A stretch of DNA of 64,000 nucleotides from UBA7662 sp943369355 (GCA_943369355.1 CALRMX020000007.1:93703-157702); one strand, 5' to 3'. Shown: positions 53,036 to 62,085, counted from the first letter of the stretch. Numbers and translations are program-made. The notes: generated from the sequence alone by a model not told the origin.

Positions 53036-55648
53036 ATGCAATTCGATCAATTCACCGTAAAAGCCCAGGAAGCCATACAGTCGGCCGCCAACCTTGCCCT
53101 TGAGCACGGCCAGCAAGCCATCGATACACCCCATTTGCTCGTCGCGGTTTTGGATACCGACGCCTCCCTGAGCAGCTACCTTTTGGGCAAAACAGGCGTA
53201 CAATCGCAGCGGCTACGTGAAACAGCCCTGGCGGTGGTGAAGTCGCTCCCCAAGAGCAGCGGAAGTCAGCCTTACCTCACCAACTCCCTGAATCAAACCC
53301 TGGTGGAGGCTCGGAAAATCATGAAGTCGATGGCCGACGAGTTTGTGACCCTCGAGCATTTGTTACTGGCGCTTTTGGCTGGCAGCGACACTACCGCGCG
53401 CATGCTCAAAGATGCAGGGCTCACCGATGCCGGTTTGCGTAGCGCCATCAAAGCGTTGCGCAAGGGAGAAACCGTAAAAGACGCCCATGCCGAAAACAGC
53501 TACAACAGCCTGAACAAATACGCCAAAAACCTCAACGAGCTCGCCGCCGGTGGCAAACTCGACCCGGTGATTGGTCGCGACGAAGAAATCCGACGTGTGA
53601 TTCAGATTTTGAGCAGGCGCACCAAAAACAACCCCATTTTGATTGGCGAACCCGGCGTAGGTAAAACCGCCATAGCCGAAGGCATCGCCTTCCGCATTGT
53701 GAATGGCGATGTACCCGAGAACCTCAAAGGCAAAACGGTGTACTCGCTCGACATGGGCGCCCTCATCGCCGGAGCCAAGTACAAGGGCGAGTTTGAGGAG
53801 CGCTTGAAGGCGGTGATCAAAGAAGTTACCCAAAGCGATGGCGACATTGTGCTGTTCATCGACGAGATACATACGCTGGTAGGTGCCGGTGGCGGTGGCG
53901 AGGGTGCCATGGACGCCGCCAACATCCTCAAGCCAGCCCTCGCCCGCGGTGAGCTGCGTGCTATTGGAGCCACCACCCTCAACGAATACCAGAAGTACCT
54001 CGAAAAAGACAAGGCCCTGGAGCGCCGTTTCCAGAAGGTGCTGGTAGATGAGCCCGACACCGCCGACGCCATCAGCATCTTGCGGGGCCTCAAGGAGCGC
54101 TACGAAACCCACCACAAGGTACAGATCCGCGACGAAGCCATCCTCGCCGCCGTGGAGCTGAGTCAGCGCTACATCAGCGACCGCTTTTTGCCCGACAAGG
54201 CCATCGACCTCATCGACGAAGCCGCCTCCAAACTACGCATCGAGATCGACTCGGTTCCCGAAGAGCTCGACGAGCTCGACCGGCGCATCATGCAGCTCGA
54301 GATAGAACGGGAGGCCATGAAGCGCGAGCAAGACGACGAAAAAGTGCAGACCCTCAATCTCGAACTCGCCAACCTCCGGCAAGAAGCCGACGCCCTGCGG
54401 GCACGTTGGCGGTCGGAGAAAGAAGTGGTAGAGCAGATACAGGCCGCCAAGGAGCGCCTCGAGCAGTTGAAGCTCGAAGCCGAGCAGGCCGAACGTGCCG
54501 CCGATTTCGGGCGGGTGGCCGAGATACGTTACGGCAGGATGAAAGAAACCGAAACCCAGCTGCAGGAACTGCAGCAGCAGCTGAGTGCCGCGCAGGCCGA
54601 CCACAAGATGCTCAAGGAGGAGGTGACTAGTGAAGACATCGCCGAGGTGGTAGCCAAGTGGACCGGCATCCCCCTGAGCCGCATGCTCGAAAGTGAGCGG
54701 CAGAAGCTGCTGCGCCTCGAAGACGAGCTGCACCGCCGTGTGGTGGGGCAAGACGAAGCCATTGGTGCCGTTGCCGATGCTGTGCGCCGGTCGCGGGCCG
54801 GTTTGCAAGACGAAAAACGTCCCATTGGCAGCTTCATCTTTTTGGGCACCACCGGCGTGGGCAAGACCGAGCTCGCCAAAGCCCTTGCCGGCTTTTTGTT
54901 CAACGACGACAGTGCCTTGGTGCGCATCGACATGAGCGAATACCAAGAACGCCACAGCGTATCGCGCTTGGTAGGCGCCCCTCCCGGTTATGTGGGTTAC
55001 GACGAAGGAGGTCAGCTCACCGAGGCCGTGCGCCGCAAGCCATACAGCGTTATCCTGCTCGACGAAATAGAAAAAGCACATCCCGATGTGTTCAATGTGC
55101 TGCTGCAAGTGCTCGACGACGGCAGGCTTACCGACAACAAAGGCCGTACGGTGAACTTCAAAAACACCATCATCATCATGACCTCTAACCTCGGTGCGCC
55201 CATCATTCAAGCCAATTTTGAGGAGATGACCGACAAAAACCGCGACGAGATCATCGAGCGCACACAGGTAGAGGTTTTTGAGCTGTTGCGTAAGACCATC
55301 CGCCCCGAGTTTTTGAACCGCATCGACGAGACGGTGATGTTTGCCCCGCTGAGCCGTGCCGACATCAAAGGCATCGTGCGCATCCAGCTAGAAGCCTTGC
55401 GCGAGTTGCTCGAAAGCAAAGGCATACTCATTGCCGCCACCGACGCCGCCGTGGAGCATCTTACCGAAGCAGGCTTCGACCCGCTTTACGGTGCACGACC
55501 GTTGAAGCGTGTGGTACAAAAAGAAATCTTGAATAAACTCTCGAAAGAGCTGCTGGCCGGCACCTTAAAAAAAGACGCGGCCATACTCATCGACTATTTT
55601 GAAGAAGCAGGTCTGGTATTTCGCAACGAAACAGTCCCCGCACTTTGA
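53036..55648 (+). CDS. clpB: Disaggregase ClpB
   Basis: A Hsp100 chaperone of 870 residues starting at the ATG at 53036; longer readings run back into the TonB receptor. It has the N-terminal double Clp_N repeat, AAA1 with Walker A GEPGVGKTAIAEG, the coiled-coil middle domain (about 410-525), and AAA2 with GTTGVGKTELAKALA and a sensor-2 GARPLKR. It rescues aggregated proteins with DnaK. High GC and strong Arg/Lys codon bias compared with left-hand genes. Confidence 0.96.
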   Translation: MQFDQFTVKAQEAIQSAANLALEHGQQAIDTPHLLVAVLDTDASLSSYLLGKTGVQSQRLRETALAVVKSLPKSSGSQPYLTNSLNQTLVEARKIMKSMADEFVTLEHLLLALLAGSDTTARMLKDAGLTDAGLRSAIKALRKGETVKDAHAENSYNSLNKYAKNLNELAAGGKLDPVIGRDEEIRRVIQILSRRTKNNPILIGEPGVGKTAIAEGIAFRIVNGDVPENLKGKTVYSLDMGALIAGAKYKGEFEERLKAVIKEVTQSDGDIVLFIDEIHTLVGAGGGGEGAMDAANILKPALARGELRAIGATTLNEYQKYLEKDKALERRFQKVLVDEPDTADAISILRGLKERYETHHKVQIRDEAILAAVELSQRYISDRFLPDKAIDLIDEAASKLRIEIDSVPEELDELDRRIMQLEIEREAMKREQDDEKVQTLNLELANLRQEADALRARWRSEKEVVEQIQAAKERLEQLKLEAEQAERAADFGRVAEIRYGRMKETETQLQELQQQLSAAQADHKMLKEEVTSEDIAEVVAKWTGIPLSRMLESERQKLLRLEDELHRRVVGQDEAIGAVADAVRRSRAGLQDEKRPIGSFIFLGTTGVGKTELAKALAGFLFNDDSALVRIDMSEYQERHSVSRLVGAPPGYVGYDEGGQLTEAVRRKPYSVILLDEIEKAHPDVFNVLLQVLDDGRLTDNKGRTVNFKNTIIIMTSNLGAPIIQANFEEMTDKNRDEIIERTQVEVFELLRKTIRPEFLNRIDETVMFAPLSRADIKGIVRIQLEALRELLESKGILIAATDAAVEHLTEAGFDPLYGARPLKRVVQKEILNKLSKELLAGTLKKDAAILIDYFEEAGLVFRNETVPAL

Positions 55649-55656
55649 GCCCAACG

Positions 55657-55695
55657 AGAAAAGCCGGTTGGGACACTCTGCCGGTTTTTCTATTT
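55657..55695 (+). terminator. Terminator of clpB
   Basis: Arms AGAAAAGCCGG and CCGGTTTTTCT (about 55657-55667 and 55681-55691), the latter ending in a T run. Confidence 0.7.
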
Positions 55696-55702
55696 TGTCA
55701 GT

Positions 55703-55763
55703 TGCCAGCAGCTGGCAGGATAATTGAAAAATGTAACATTCCCCCGAAGCTGCCATGCTGGCA
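55703..55763. promoter_or_regulatory. Paired inverted repeats upstream of lon
   Basis: TGCCAGCAGCTGGCA (55703-55717) and TGCCATGCTGGCA (55751-55763) share the half-site TGCCA/TGGCA. They flank a stretch with TTGAAAA and an AT-rich spacer. They look like two operator sites for a dimeric regulator of lon, or an RNA hairpin pair in its leader. Confidence 0.45.
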
Positions 55764-55786
55764 GTTTCAAAACAGCAAACGAACAG

Positions 55787-58258
55787 ATGAGCATAACCTA
55801 CGATAATAGCGGTTTTTTTGGTCTACAGGGCGCAGAAGACGATCCCGACTTCATTCCCATCATGACGGTGAACGAAGAGGACCACGAAGACCCCACCGAA
55901 AAGCTGCCCGACAACCTGCCAATTCTTCCGCTCCGCAATACGGTACTTTTTCCAGGGGTGGTGATTCCCATCACCGTTGGGCGCGACAAATCGATCAAGC
56001 TGATACGCGAAGCCAACAGCAGCGACAAGATCATTGGCGTGGTAGCGCAAAAGGATGTATCGATAGAAGACCCGCAGTTGGGCGACCTACACGAGATAGG
56101 CACCATGGCCAAAATTTTGAAGATGCTGCGGATGCCCGACGGCAATACCACGGTGATCATTCAAGGTAGGCAGCGCATGCGCATCGAAGAGCTCACCCAG
56201 CAAGACCCCTATTTGCGGGCACGGGTATCGCCTTTCCGCGACCAAAAGCCACGCAAAAACGACAAAGAATTTCAGGCATTGATTGGCTCGATGAACGATT
56301 TGGCCAAACAAATCATCGAGATGTCGCCGAATATCCCTACCGAAGCCACGGTGGCCCTGCGCAATATCGAAACCCCTGCCTTTTTGGTGAACTTCATCGC
56401 CAGCAACCTCAACATAGAGGTAGCCGAAAAGCAGCGGCTGCTCGAGATCGAAAATCTAAAGCTACGTGCCAACGAGGTATTGGTGCTCATGAACCGTGAG
56501 TTTCAGATGCTGGAGCTCAAAAACCAGATCCAGAACAAGGTACGCACCGATATGGACAAGCAGCAGCGGGAGTATTACCTGCACCAGCAGCTAAAAACCA
56601 TACAAGAAGAGCTAGGCGGCATTACCCCCGACCTGGAGGTGCAAAACCTGCGTGAGCGCGGCAAGAAGAAAAAGTGGAATAAAGAGGTGCAGCAGCACTT
56701 CACCAAAGAGCTCGACAAGCTGCAGCGCATGAACCCTGCCGCTGCCGACTACAGCGTGGTGCTCAACTATGTAGAGCTGATGCTGGAGCTGCCGTGGGAC
56801 GAGTTCACCACTGACCGTTTTGACCTGAAACGGGCGAAAAAAATCCTCGACAACGACCATTACGGCTTGGAGAAAGTAAAAGACCGCATACTGGAATACC
56901 TCGCGGTACTCAAGCTCAAGGCCAATATGAAGGCTCCGATATTGTTGTTGGTAGGCCCCCCCGGTGTAGGCAAAACCTCCCTTGGCCGGAGCATCGCCAA
57001 AGCCGTGGGCCGCGAATATGTACGCATGAGTTTGGGAGGCGTGCACGACGAAGCCACCATACGTGGGCACCGCAAAACCTACATCGGTGCCATGCCCGGC
57101 CGTATCATTCAAAGCATCAAAAAGGCCGGCAAGAGCAACCCAATCATGGTGCTCGACGAGATCGACAAAGTGGGTAGCGACTACCGCGGCGATGTGAGCT
57201 CGGCCTTGCTCGAAGTGCTCGATCCCGAGCAAAACAAGACCTTCTTCGACCACTACCTCGAGCTCGATTACGACCTCAGCAAGGTGTTGTTCATCGCCAC
57301 GGCCAACAGCCTGCAGCCCATACAGCCCGCATTGCTCGACCGCATGGAGGTGATTGAAATCAACGGCTATACGCTCGAAGAAAAGCTTGAGATTGCCAAA
57401 AAATACCTCATCCCAAAACAGCTCGAAGAGCACGGCCTCACGAAAAAAGACGTGGTGATTGCCCCGAAAATTATCCGCGCCATCATCGAAGGTTACACCC
57501 GCGAGTCGGGCGTACGTTCGCTCGATAAAAAAATTGCCTCGTTGGTGCGTGGCTTTGCGAAGCTCAAGGCCCTCGACGAAAGCTACGACATCAACGCCAG
57601 CGAAGGCGACCTGAGCAAGATTCTGGGAGCGCCCTATTTCGACCCCGATATGTACGAAGGTAATGAGGTGAGCGGCGTAGTGACCGGTTTGGCGTGGACA
57701 TCGGTAGGCGGCGATATTCTGTACATCGAAACAGGCGTAAGTCGCGGCAAGGGACGCCTGCAAATTACCGGCAACCTGGGCGAGGTGATGAAAGAATCGG
57801 CAAACATTGCCTTGGCCTATGTGCGTACCCATGCCGAGAAGCTGGGCATCGATTACCGCATCTTCGACCATACCGACCTCTACATACACGTACCCGAAGG
57901 AGCCACCCCCAAAGACGGGCCCTCGGCAGGCATCACCATGCTCACCAGCATTGTATCGGCCCTCACCGGGCGCAAGGTGCGGAAAAAGCTGGCCATGACC
58001 GGCGAAATCACCCTCCGCGGCAAAGTATTGCCTGTGGGCGGTATCAAAGAAAAAATTCTCGCCGCCAAACGTGCCGGTATCAGCGACATCATTTTGTGTA
58101 AGGCCAACAAAAAAGACATCGACGAAATCAAACCCGAGTACATTAGCGACCTTACTTTTCATTATGTGGAGAAGATGGACGAAGTGCTTGAGTTGGCCTT
58201 GCTGAAAGAAAAAAGCAAGGGAGCCATCGACCTCAGCGCCTATCTCCCCCAAAGTTGA
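55787..58258 (+). CDS. lon: ATP-dependent protease Lon
   Basis: An 823-residue Lon protease starting at the ATG at 55787. N-terminal substrate-binding domain (LPILPLRNTVLFPGVVIPI), AAA domain with Walker A GPPGVGKTSLGRSIAKAVG, and the serine-lysine protease domain with catalytic Ser in PKDGPSAGITM and Lys in GGIKEKILAAKRAG. It degrades misfolded and regulatory proteins. Follows clpB as a second quality-control gene. Confidence 0.97.
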   Translation: MSITYDNSGFFGLQGAEDDPDFIPIMTVNEEDHEDPTEKLPDNLPILPLRNTVLFPGVVIPITVGRDKSIKLIREANSSDKIIGVVAQKDVSIEDPQLGDLHEIGTMAKILKMLRMPDGNTTVIIQGRQRMRIEELTQQDPYLRARVSPFRDQKPRKNDKEFQALIGSMNDLAKQIIEMSPNIPTEATVALRNIETPAFLVNFIASNLNIEVAEKQRLLEIENLKLRANEVLVLMNREFQMLELKNQIQNKVRTDMDKQQREYYLHQQLKTIQEELGGITPDLEVQNLRERGKKKKWNKEVQQHFTKELDKLQRMNPAAADYSVVLNYVELMLELPWDEFTTDRFDLKRAKKILDNDHYGLEKVKDRILEYLAVLKLKANMKAPILLLVGPPGVGKTSLGRSIAKAVGREYVRMSLGGVHDEATIRGHRKTYIGAMPGRIIQSIKKAGKSNPIMVLDEIDKVGSDYRGDVSSALLEVLDPEQNKTFFDHYLELDYDLSKVLFIATANSLQPIQPALLDRMEVIEINGYTLEEKLEIAKKYLIPKQLEEHGLTKKDVVIAPKIIRAIIEGYTRESGVRSLDKKIASLVRGFAKLKALDESYDINASEGDLSKILGAPYFDPDMYEGNEVSGVVTGLAWTSVGGDILYIETGVSRGKGRLQITGNLGEVMKESANIALAYVRTHAEKLGIDYRIFDHTDLYIHVPEGATPKDGPSAGITMLTSIVSALTGRKVRKKLAMTGEITLRGKVLPVGGIKEKILAAKRAGISDIILCKANKKDIDEIKPEYISDLTFHYVEKMDEVLELALLKEKSKGAIDLSAYLPQS

Positions 58259-58326
58259 GCCCAGCTACGCCTCGGGCAGCGCACGCAAAATGCTGCCTGG
58301 AGGCGATGTAAGCCCGACGAAAACGC

Positions 58327-58335
58327 TAATTTTGC
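58327..58335 (+). promoter_or_regulatory. -7 element directly before rsgA
   Basis: TAATTTTGC, an exact TAnnTTTGC match, ends 13 bases before the CTG proposed as start of rsgA. A transcript begun about 6 bases downstream would have a leader of fewer than 10 bases. Confidence 0.6.
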
Positions 58336-58348
58336 ACAAAACTACCCC

Positions 58349-59266
58349 CTGGAAGGCATCGTAATCAAATCTACTGGCAGTTGGTACCTGGTAAAAACCC
58401 GGGACGGCGCCCTATACGAATGCCGCATTCGCGGAAAGTTACGTCTCGAGGGCAGCAAAGCCACTAATCCGGTGGCCGTGGGTGATGTGGTAGACTTCGA
58501 CAACCACCCGCACCATGGTGCTGTGATTGAGCGTATCCACGAACGGCGCAACCACCTCGTGCGTCGCTCGACCAATTTGAGCAAACAAACCCATGTGCTT
58601 GCCGCCAATATCGATCAAGCGGTGCTGGTAGCTACGCTTTTTTACCCCAAGGTATCGTTGGGCTTTCTCGATCGATTTTTGGTGACTGCCGAAGCCTACG
58701 ACATTCCCGTGGCGGTGGTGTTCAACAAGAGTGACCTGTGGAACGAAGAGCTTGGCGGCGTTTATGCCGAATTTGCCGATATCTACCGCCGTGCCGGCTA
58801 TGCCGTTTACAGCAGCTCTACCGTGAATGGCGACGGGCTCGACAGCCTACGCCAACTGCTCGACGGAAAGCTAAGCTTGTTTAGCGGCTTCTCGGGTGTG
58901 GGTAAGAGCACCCTGCTGAATAGCCTCTACCCTGCCTTGCACCTCCGTACTGGCGAGCTCAGCGACTTCAGCCAAAAGGGTAAACACACCACCACCTTTG
59001 CCGAGATGCACGAACCCGTTGCCGGCGTTCGTCTCATCGACACCCCTGGCATCAAAGAATTGGGCGTTATCGACCTCGAAGGTGCACAAATCGCCCACCA
59101 CTTTCCCGAATTCAGGCCCTACATACCGGCTTGTAAATTTTACAACTGCACCCATCAACACGAGCCTGGCTGCGCGATAAAAGCAGCTGTTGATGCTGGG
59201 GCCATCGCCTACGACCGTTATAAAAGTTATTTGAGCATACTCAACAATGAAGACCAATACCATTAA
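58349..59266 (+). CDS. rsgA: Ribosome small-subunit GTPase RsgA, probable CTG start
   Basis: RsgA is a circularly permuted GTPase that helps mature the 30S subunit. Conserved sequence begins LEGIVIKSTGSWYLVKT at 58349; no in-frame ATG, GTG or TTG exists between the lon stop and this point, and the first downstream GTG (58472) would remove the OB-fold beginning. I therefore take CTG at 58349, giving 305 residues, a normal length. G4 FNKSD comes before G1 GFSGVGKSTLL and G3 DTPGIKELG; the zinc site is CKFYNCTHQHEPGC. Confidence 0.85.
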   Translation: MEGIVIKSTGSWYLVKTRDGALYECRIRGKLRLEGSKATNPVAVGDVVDFDNHPHHGAVIERIHERRNHLVRRSTNLSKQTHVLAANIDQAVLVATLFYPKVSLGFLDRFLVTAEAYDIPVAVVFNKSDLWNEELGGVYAEFADIYRRAGYAVYSSSTVNGDGLDSLRQLLDGKLSLFSGFSGVGKSTLLNSLYPALHLRTGELSDFSQKGKHTTTFAEMHEPVAGVRLIDTPGIKELGVIDLEGAQIAHHFPEFRPYIPACKFYNCTHQHEPGCAIKAAVDAGAIAYDRYKSYLSILNNEDQYH

Positions 59267-60044
59267 GTCCACCCTCCTCCTCGTTCTTGCCTTCGTCGCC
59301 TTTTCGTGCGCCAACGAACCCGAAGCCAACAGCAACGATGCCCCCGACTCGGCCCTCGACAGCCTCATTGAGCTGCCCGAAAGCCGTGTACTCGAAACCT
59401 TGACCGGTCATTGGGTAAAAAAAGACTATCTCGAAGCCTTGCAAAACAGCAGCAATCCGTTTGGCAGCCAAGATAAATTGCTGCCCATCTCGGAAGTGGT
59501 GGTCGACGAAACGAAGGGCACCCTCCAGTTGGTATTCGGCTACAACGAAGGCTGCAGCGGCACCCTCGAGCGCAAAGGCGACAGCCTGCTCTTGCGCAGC
59601 TGCGACGGCAATAGCGACTACAATTATGTTTTTGAATACGACCCCTTTACCCGCGAGCTGTTGCTCACCGCCGACGGGCTTAGCCTTCGGTTTACGCGCA
59701 TCAGCACCAAGGTTGAAGAAGCCGGCAAGGCCATGCAGCAGTGGCTGGTGCAAAACAAACTAAGCGGCGTATTTAAGCTCGTAGAAGGCGACGCCCCATT
59801 GGGCAGCAGCCTTCAGTTTGGCACCAACGGCTTTGTGCGGGGCAGCAGCAAATACAATAAGTTTAAGCTGGTGTTGGGTTATGGCAGTTATCCGGCCTTC
59901 AACAGTGTGATATGGCTGTACAAGGGCGCCAACAGTTTCGATCCTTTTTATTGGGAGCTGCAGGGCGACAGCCTCACTTTTTCGCGTTTTCGCGAAGATA
60001 TGCCCGATTTGTTTGAAACGGCCGCGGTTTACGTTCGCCAATAA
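59247..60044 (+). CDS. Lipoprotein of unknown function
   Basis: A 265-residue lipoprotein (lipobox FSC, Cys at about residue 21) with an acidic low-complexity spacer and a beta-rich body containing a repeated pattern (LTGHWVKKDYLEAL, then LSGVFKLVEGD). The pattern recalls META/lipocalin-like barrels, but I cannot assign a family. Overlaps rsgA by 20 bases and dtd by 1 (TAATG), so the three are one unit. Confidence 0.7.
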   Translation: MKTNTIKSTLLLVLAFVAFSCANEPEANSNDAPDSALDSLIELPESRVLETLTGHWVKKDYLEALQNSSNPFGSQDKLLPISEVVVDETKGTLQLVFGYNEGCSGTLERKGDSLLLRSCDGNSDYNYVFEYDPFTRELLLTADGLSLRFTRISTKVEEAGKAMQQWLVQNKLSGVFKLVEGDAPLGSSLQFGTNGFVRGSSKYNKFKLVLGYGSYPAFNSVIWLYKGANSFDPFYWELQGDSLTFSRFREDMPDLFETAAVYVRQ

Positions 60045-60496
60045 TGCGGGTGGTGATTCAACGGGTGAGCGAGGCCCGGGTGAGCAGCAACCACCAGCTC
60101 CTTGGAGAAATTGGCCGGGGGTTGCTGGTGCTGTGTGGCTTTGAAGCCGCCGATACCATCGACGATATCCGTTGGGTGGCCCAGAAGCTGGTGCAGCTCC
60201 GTATTTTTAGCGATGCCGACGGTTTGATGAATCTCGATTTGGCGCAAGTGGGCGGAGAACTGTTGGTGGTGAGTCAGTTTACCCTGTTTGCTGCCACCAA
60301 AAAAGGCAATCGGCCTTCGTTCATTCGTTCGGCCCGTCCCGAGCAAGCCATACCCTTGTACGAGCAGTTTATCGCCGAGCTCACGCAACTGCGGGGGCAA
60401 CCCCCACAAACGGGCCGTTTTGGTGCCGATATGCAAATTGCCCTCACCAACGACGGGCCTGTTACTCTGCTCATCGACAGCAAAGCCCGCGAGTAA
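60044..60496 (+). CDS. dtd: D-aminoacyl-tRNA deacylase
   Basis: DTD removes D-amino acids from charged tRNA. The 150 residues include the N-terminal MRVVIQRVSEARV, the catalytic SQFTLFA (about 85-91) and the C-terminal NDGPVTLLID (Gly-cisPro motif). The 3' end of the gene, from the NDGPVT codons to 12 bases after the stop, is repeated further right (63397-63474 and in part 62717-62745). Confidence 0.96.
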   Translation: MRVVIQRVSEARVSSNHQLLGEIGRGLLVLCGFEAADTIDDIRWVAQKLVQLRIFSDADGLMNLDLAQVGGELLVVSQFTLFAATKKGNRPSFIRSARPEQAIPLYEQFIAELTQLRGQPPQTGRFGADMQIALTNDGPVTLLIDSKARE

Positions 60497-60508
60497 CTCT
60501 TTTCCTGT
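60467..60508 (+). repeat. Direct repeat at the dtd 3' end (left copy)
   Basis: Forty-two bases covering the last 10 codons of dtd, its stop and the next 12 bases are identical to 63433-63474. The pair brackets the toxin-antitoxin island like attL and attR. Confidence 0.85.
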
Positions 60509-60518
60509 AACCGACCTG

Positions 60519-60638
60519 CAACCCCGCTGGGGTTGGTCATGGGCGGGGATGTTTTCCTGTTACCAACGTTCAACCCCGCTGGGGTTGGGTTGCTGGTTTC
60601 GACCAACTCAACCGACGCAACCGATGACTTGGGCAGGC
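60519..60638 (+). repeat. Palindromic intergenic repeat, copy 1
   Basis: Contains CAACCCCGCTGGGGTTG (60519-60535 and 60571-60587), which is a palindrome, and GGTTGCTGGTTTCGACCA with a TTCG-capped hairpin, then CAACCGACGCAACCGATGAC. The same core recurs at 61559, 62594 and 63475. No gene lies in 60497-60780. Confidence 0.85.
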
Positions 60639-60780
60639 CTAATGAGAAACAACAGGTTGTCTCGGCAAATTATTGCTTCGTGGTAGAAGGTCGGTAAGCG
60701 CTACACACCACCATTACGCTAATCCCAGCAGGCTCGAAGAGCCAAACAAACTTTCGCCGCCTAAATACACGTTATATGGT

Positions 60781-61110
60781 TCACATAAGCTGCTTAACTT
60801 CTTCCCTGAGTGGAACCAAATGCTTTTTGAGAATTACCCAAATAATGGTATTGTCGAGGCTATCGTAAGCGTGTACGAGCCTATTCCTAAAATTGATAAT
60901 TTGTTTGTCGTTTTCAACCTGAAATTCAGGTTCTAACTTCCGGAAATGATTTAACGCTTCACCCACAATAACCAACTGGCGCTCAACTGCACTTTGCGTT
61001 TTTCGATCCTGATCATAGGCCTGGAAGCTGTCAATACTCGCCGTAAACTCCTCTATCAAGCTAATGGCTATTAAAACATCAGCAAGATACTTTTTGCTCT
61101 TTTCCGTCAT
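60781..61110 (-). CDS. HepT-like HEPN ribonuclease toxin (DUF86)
   Basis: A 109-residue helical protein with the HEPN RNase motif Rx4HxY (RNRLVHAY, about residues 76-83). In MntA-HepT pairs the partner nucleotidyltransferase adenylylates the Tyr-containing motif and silences the RNase. The gene overlaps the MntA-like gene by 32 bases. Confidence 0.88.
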   Translation of the reverse strand: MTEKSKKYLADVLIAISLIEEFTASIDSFQAYDQDRKTQSAVERQLVIVGEALNHFRKLEPEFQVENDKQIINFRNRLVHAYDSLDNTIIWVILKKHLVPLREEVKQLM

Positions 61111-61414
61111 AAATCAAGACTTTAGAGGCATTAATGGTTTGGCGAAGTATTGGATTTTTAATTGAAGTTTGGGTAATGAGATCAACTTTTCGATTGAAAA
61201 ATACCTCAAATTTTTCCCAGAGTGCCAGAAGTTGCTCCCCGCGGCGTATCGGATCTTGATTTTCGATTTCTACGAGTAAATCGATATCGCTCGATTCTGG
61301 AAGAAATGAATCGTTGGTCACTGATCCAAATGCATACAATGTTTTCACTTCATGTGCCGTGCACAACGAAATAAATTCTGTTTGGTTGGTTCGTATTTGT
61401 TCGAGTAAAAGCAT
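61079..61414 (-). CDS. MntA-like nucleotidyltransferase antitoxin
   Basis: A 111-residue minimal nucleotidyltransferase with AFGSVTNDSFLPESSDIDLLV: the GSx10DxD motif, here with 11 residues between GS and DxD. It should adenylylate and neutralise the HepT toxin encoded just downstream in the same transcript. Expressed leftward, against dtd. Confidence 0.87.
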   Translation of the reverse strand: MLLLEQIRTNQTEFISLCTAHEVKTLYAFGSVTNDSFLPESSDIDLLVEIENQDPIRRGEQLLALWEKFEVFFNRKVDLITQTSIKNPILRQTINASKVLIYDGKEQKVSC

Positions 61415-61558
61415 ATCGCAAATTACTAAATATTAGTGGTTTGTTTTCGTGAGTAAGACTAGTCGCGTTCTACCTTCCGCCACATGAGGTCGGATAGTTT
61501 GGTGAGCTAGCAGTGTAATACCCTGTGCCCGCTTAGGTCGGTTATAGGTTGAAGAGTT

Positions 61559-61640
61559 CTGTAACCGATGTTCAACCCCGCTGGGGTTGGGTTGCTGGTT
61601 TCGACAAGCTCAACCGACGGAGCCGCTGACGTTGGCAGGA
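61559..61640 (+). repeat. Palindromic intergenic repeat, copy 2
   Basis: The same core as copy 1 (GTTCAACCCCGCTGGGGTTG and GCTGGTTTCGAC). The 459-base gap 61415-61873 contains this repeat, then an AT-rich stretch and the promoter of the next module; I find no gene in it. Confidence 0.85.
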
Positions 61641-61849
61641 TTAACCTATGTGACTTCAGGATTCGAATAAACAAATCCTGACTGACTGTAATTTAGATTC
61701 AGAAAGAAATTATAATTAATACGCTTTCTTTTTGCTGTATTAACGACTGAGTTATACACATGACTCAAATTATCAGACAGATACAAGGATTATCTTGAAG
61801 AACAAATTCCTTGGTTCGTCTGGCCTGTGTGATGAACACCAAAAAAGTT

Positions 61850-61857
61850 TATTTTTG
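61850..61857 (+). promoter_or_regulatory. -7 element of the VapBC-like pair
   Basis: TATTTTTG, 16 bases before the antitoxin start; no clear TTG at the right distance. Confidence 0.4.
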
Positions 61858-61873
61858 TTGAAGAGCTTAAGTC

Positions 61874-62083
61874 ATGTCGTCACTTTCACTATATGCCAAA
61901 ATTGAGTCGCTCCCTCCTGCTTTGAAAAAGGAGGCCCTGGCATTTATTGAATACCTGCTACGAAAGACACAAAAAAAGACTTCTCAACCTGCGGATAAAA
62001 AACCCATTTTCGGCAGTTTAAAGGGGAAAATCCATCTTGCTGACGACTTCGACGCTCCCTTAGATGTGTTTAAAGCGTATTAG
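61874..62083 (+). CDS. VapB-like antitoxin (DUF2281)
   Basis: A 69-residue protein, MSSLSLYAKIESLPPALKKE onward, with the DUF2281 pattern of LPPxLKxEALxFIEYLL. The C-terminal half (IFGSLKGKIHLADDFDAPLD) is the toxin-binding tail. Paired with the PIN gene 2 bases downstream. Confidence 0.85.
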   Translation: MSSLSLYAKIESLPPALKKEALAFIEYLLRKTQKKTSQPADKKPIFGSLKGKIHLADDFDAPLDVFKAY

Positions 62084-62085
62084 TA

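Noticed and set aside
53363..55210. Long antisense open frames within clpB
   Set aside because: Same reason; the forward strand encodes a complete, motif-rich ClpB.
55718..55750. TTGAAA and CCCCCGAAG before lon as a sigma-32 promoter
   Set aside because: The spacing is short and Bacteroidota generally lack RpoH; kept only as part of the paired-dyad observation.
56612..58252. A 546-codon open frame antisense to lon
   Set aside because: It lies wholly within lon, has no recognisable motifs, and long antisense frames are expected in GC-rich genes with biased codon use.
61752..61760. TTATACACA, a DnaA-box-like word
   Set aside because: A single copy in AT-rich sequence with no cluster, no dnaA/dnaN nearby; not evidence of an origin.
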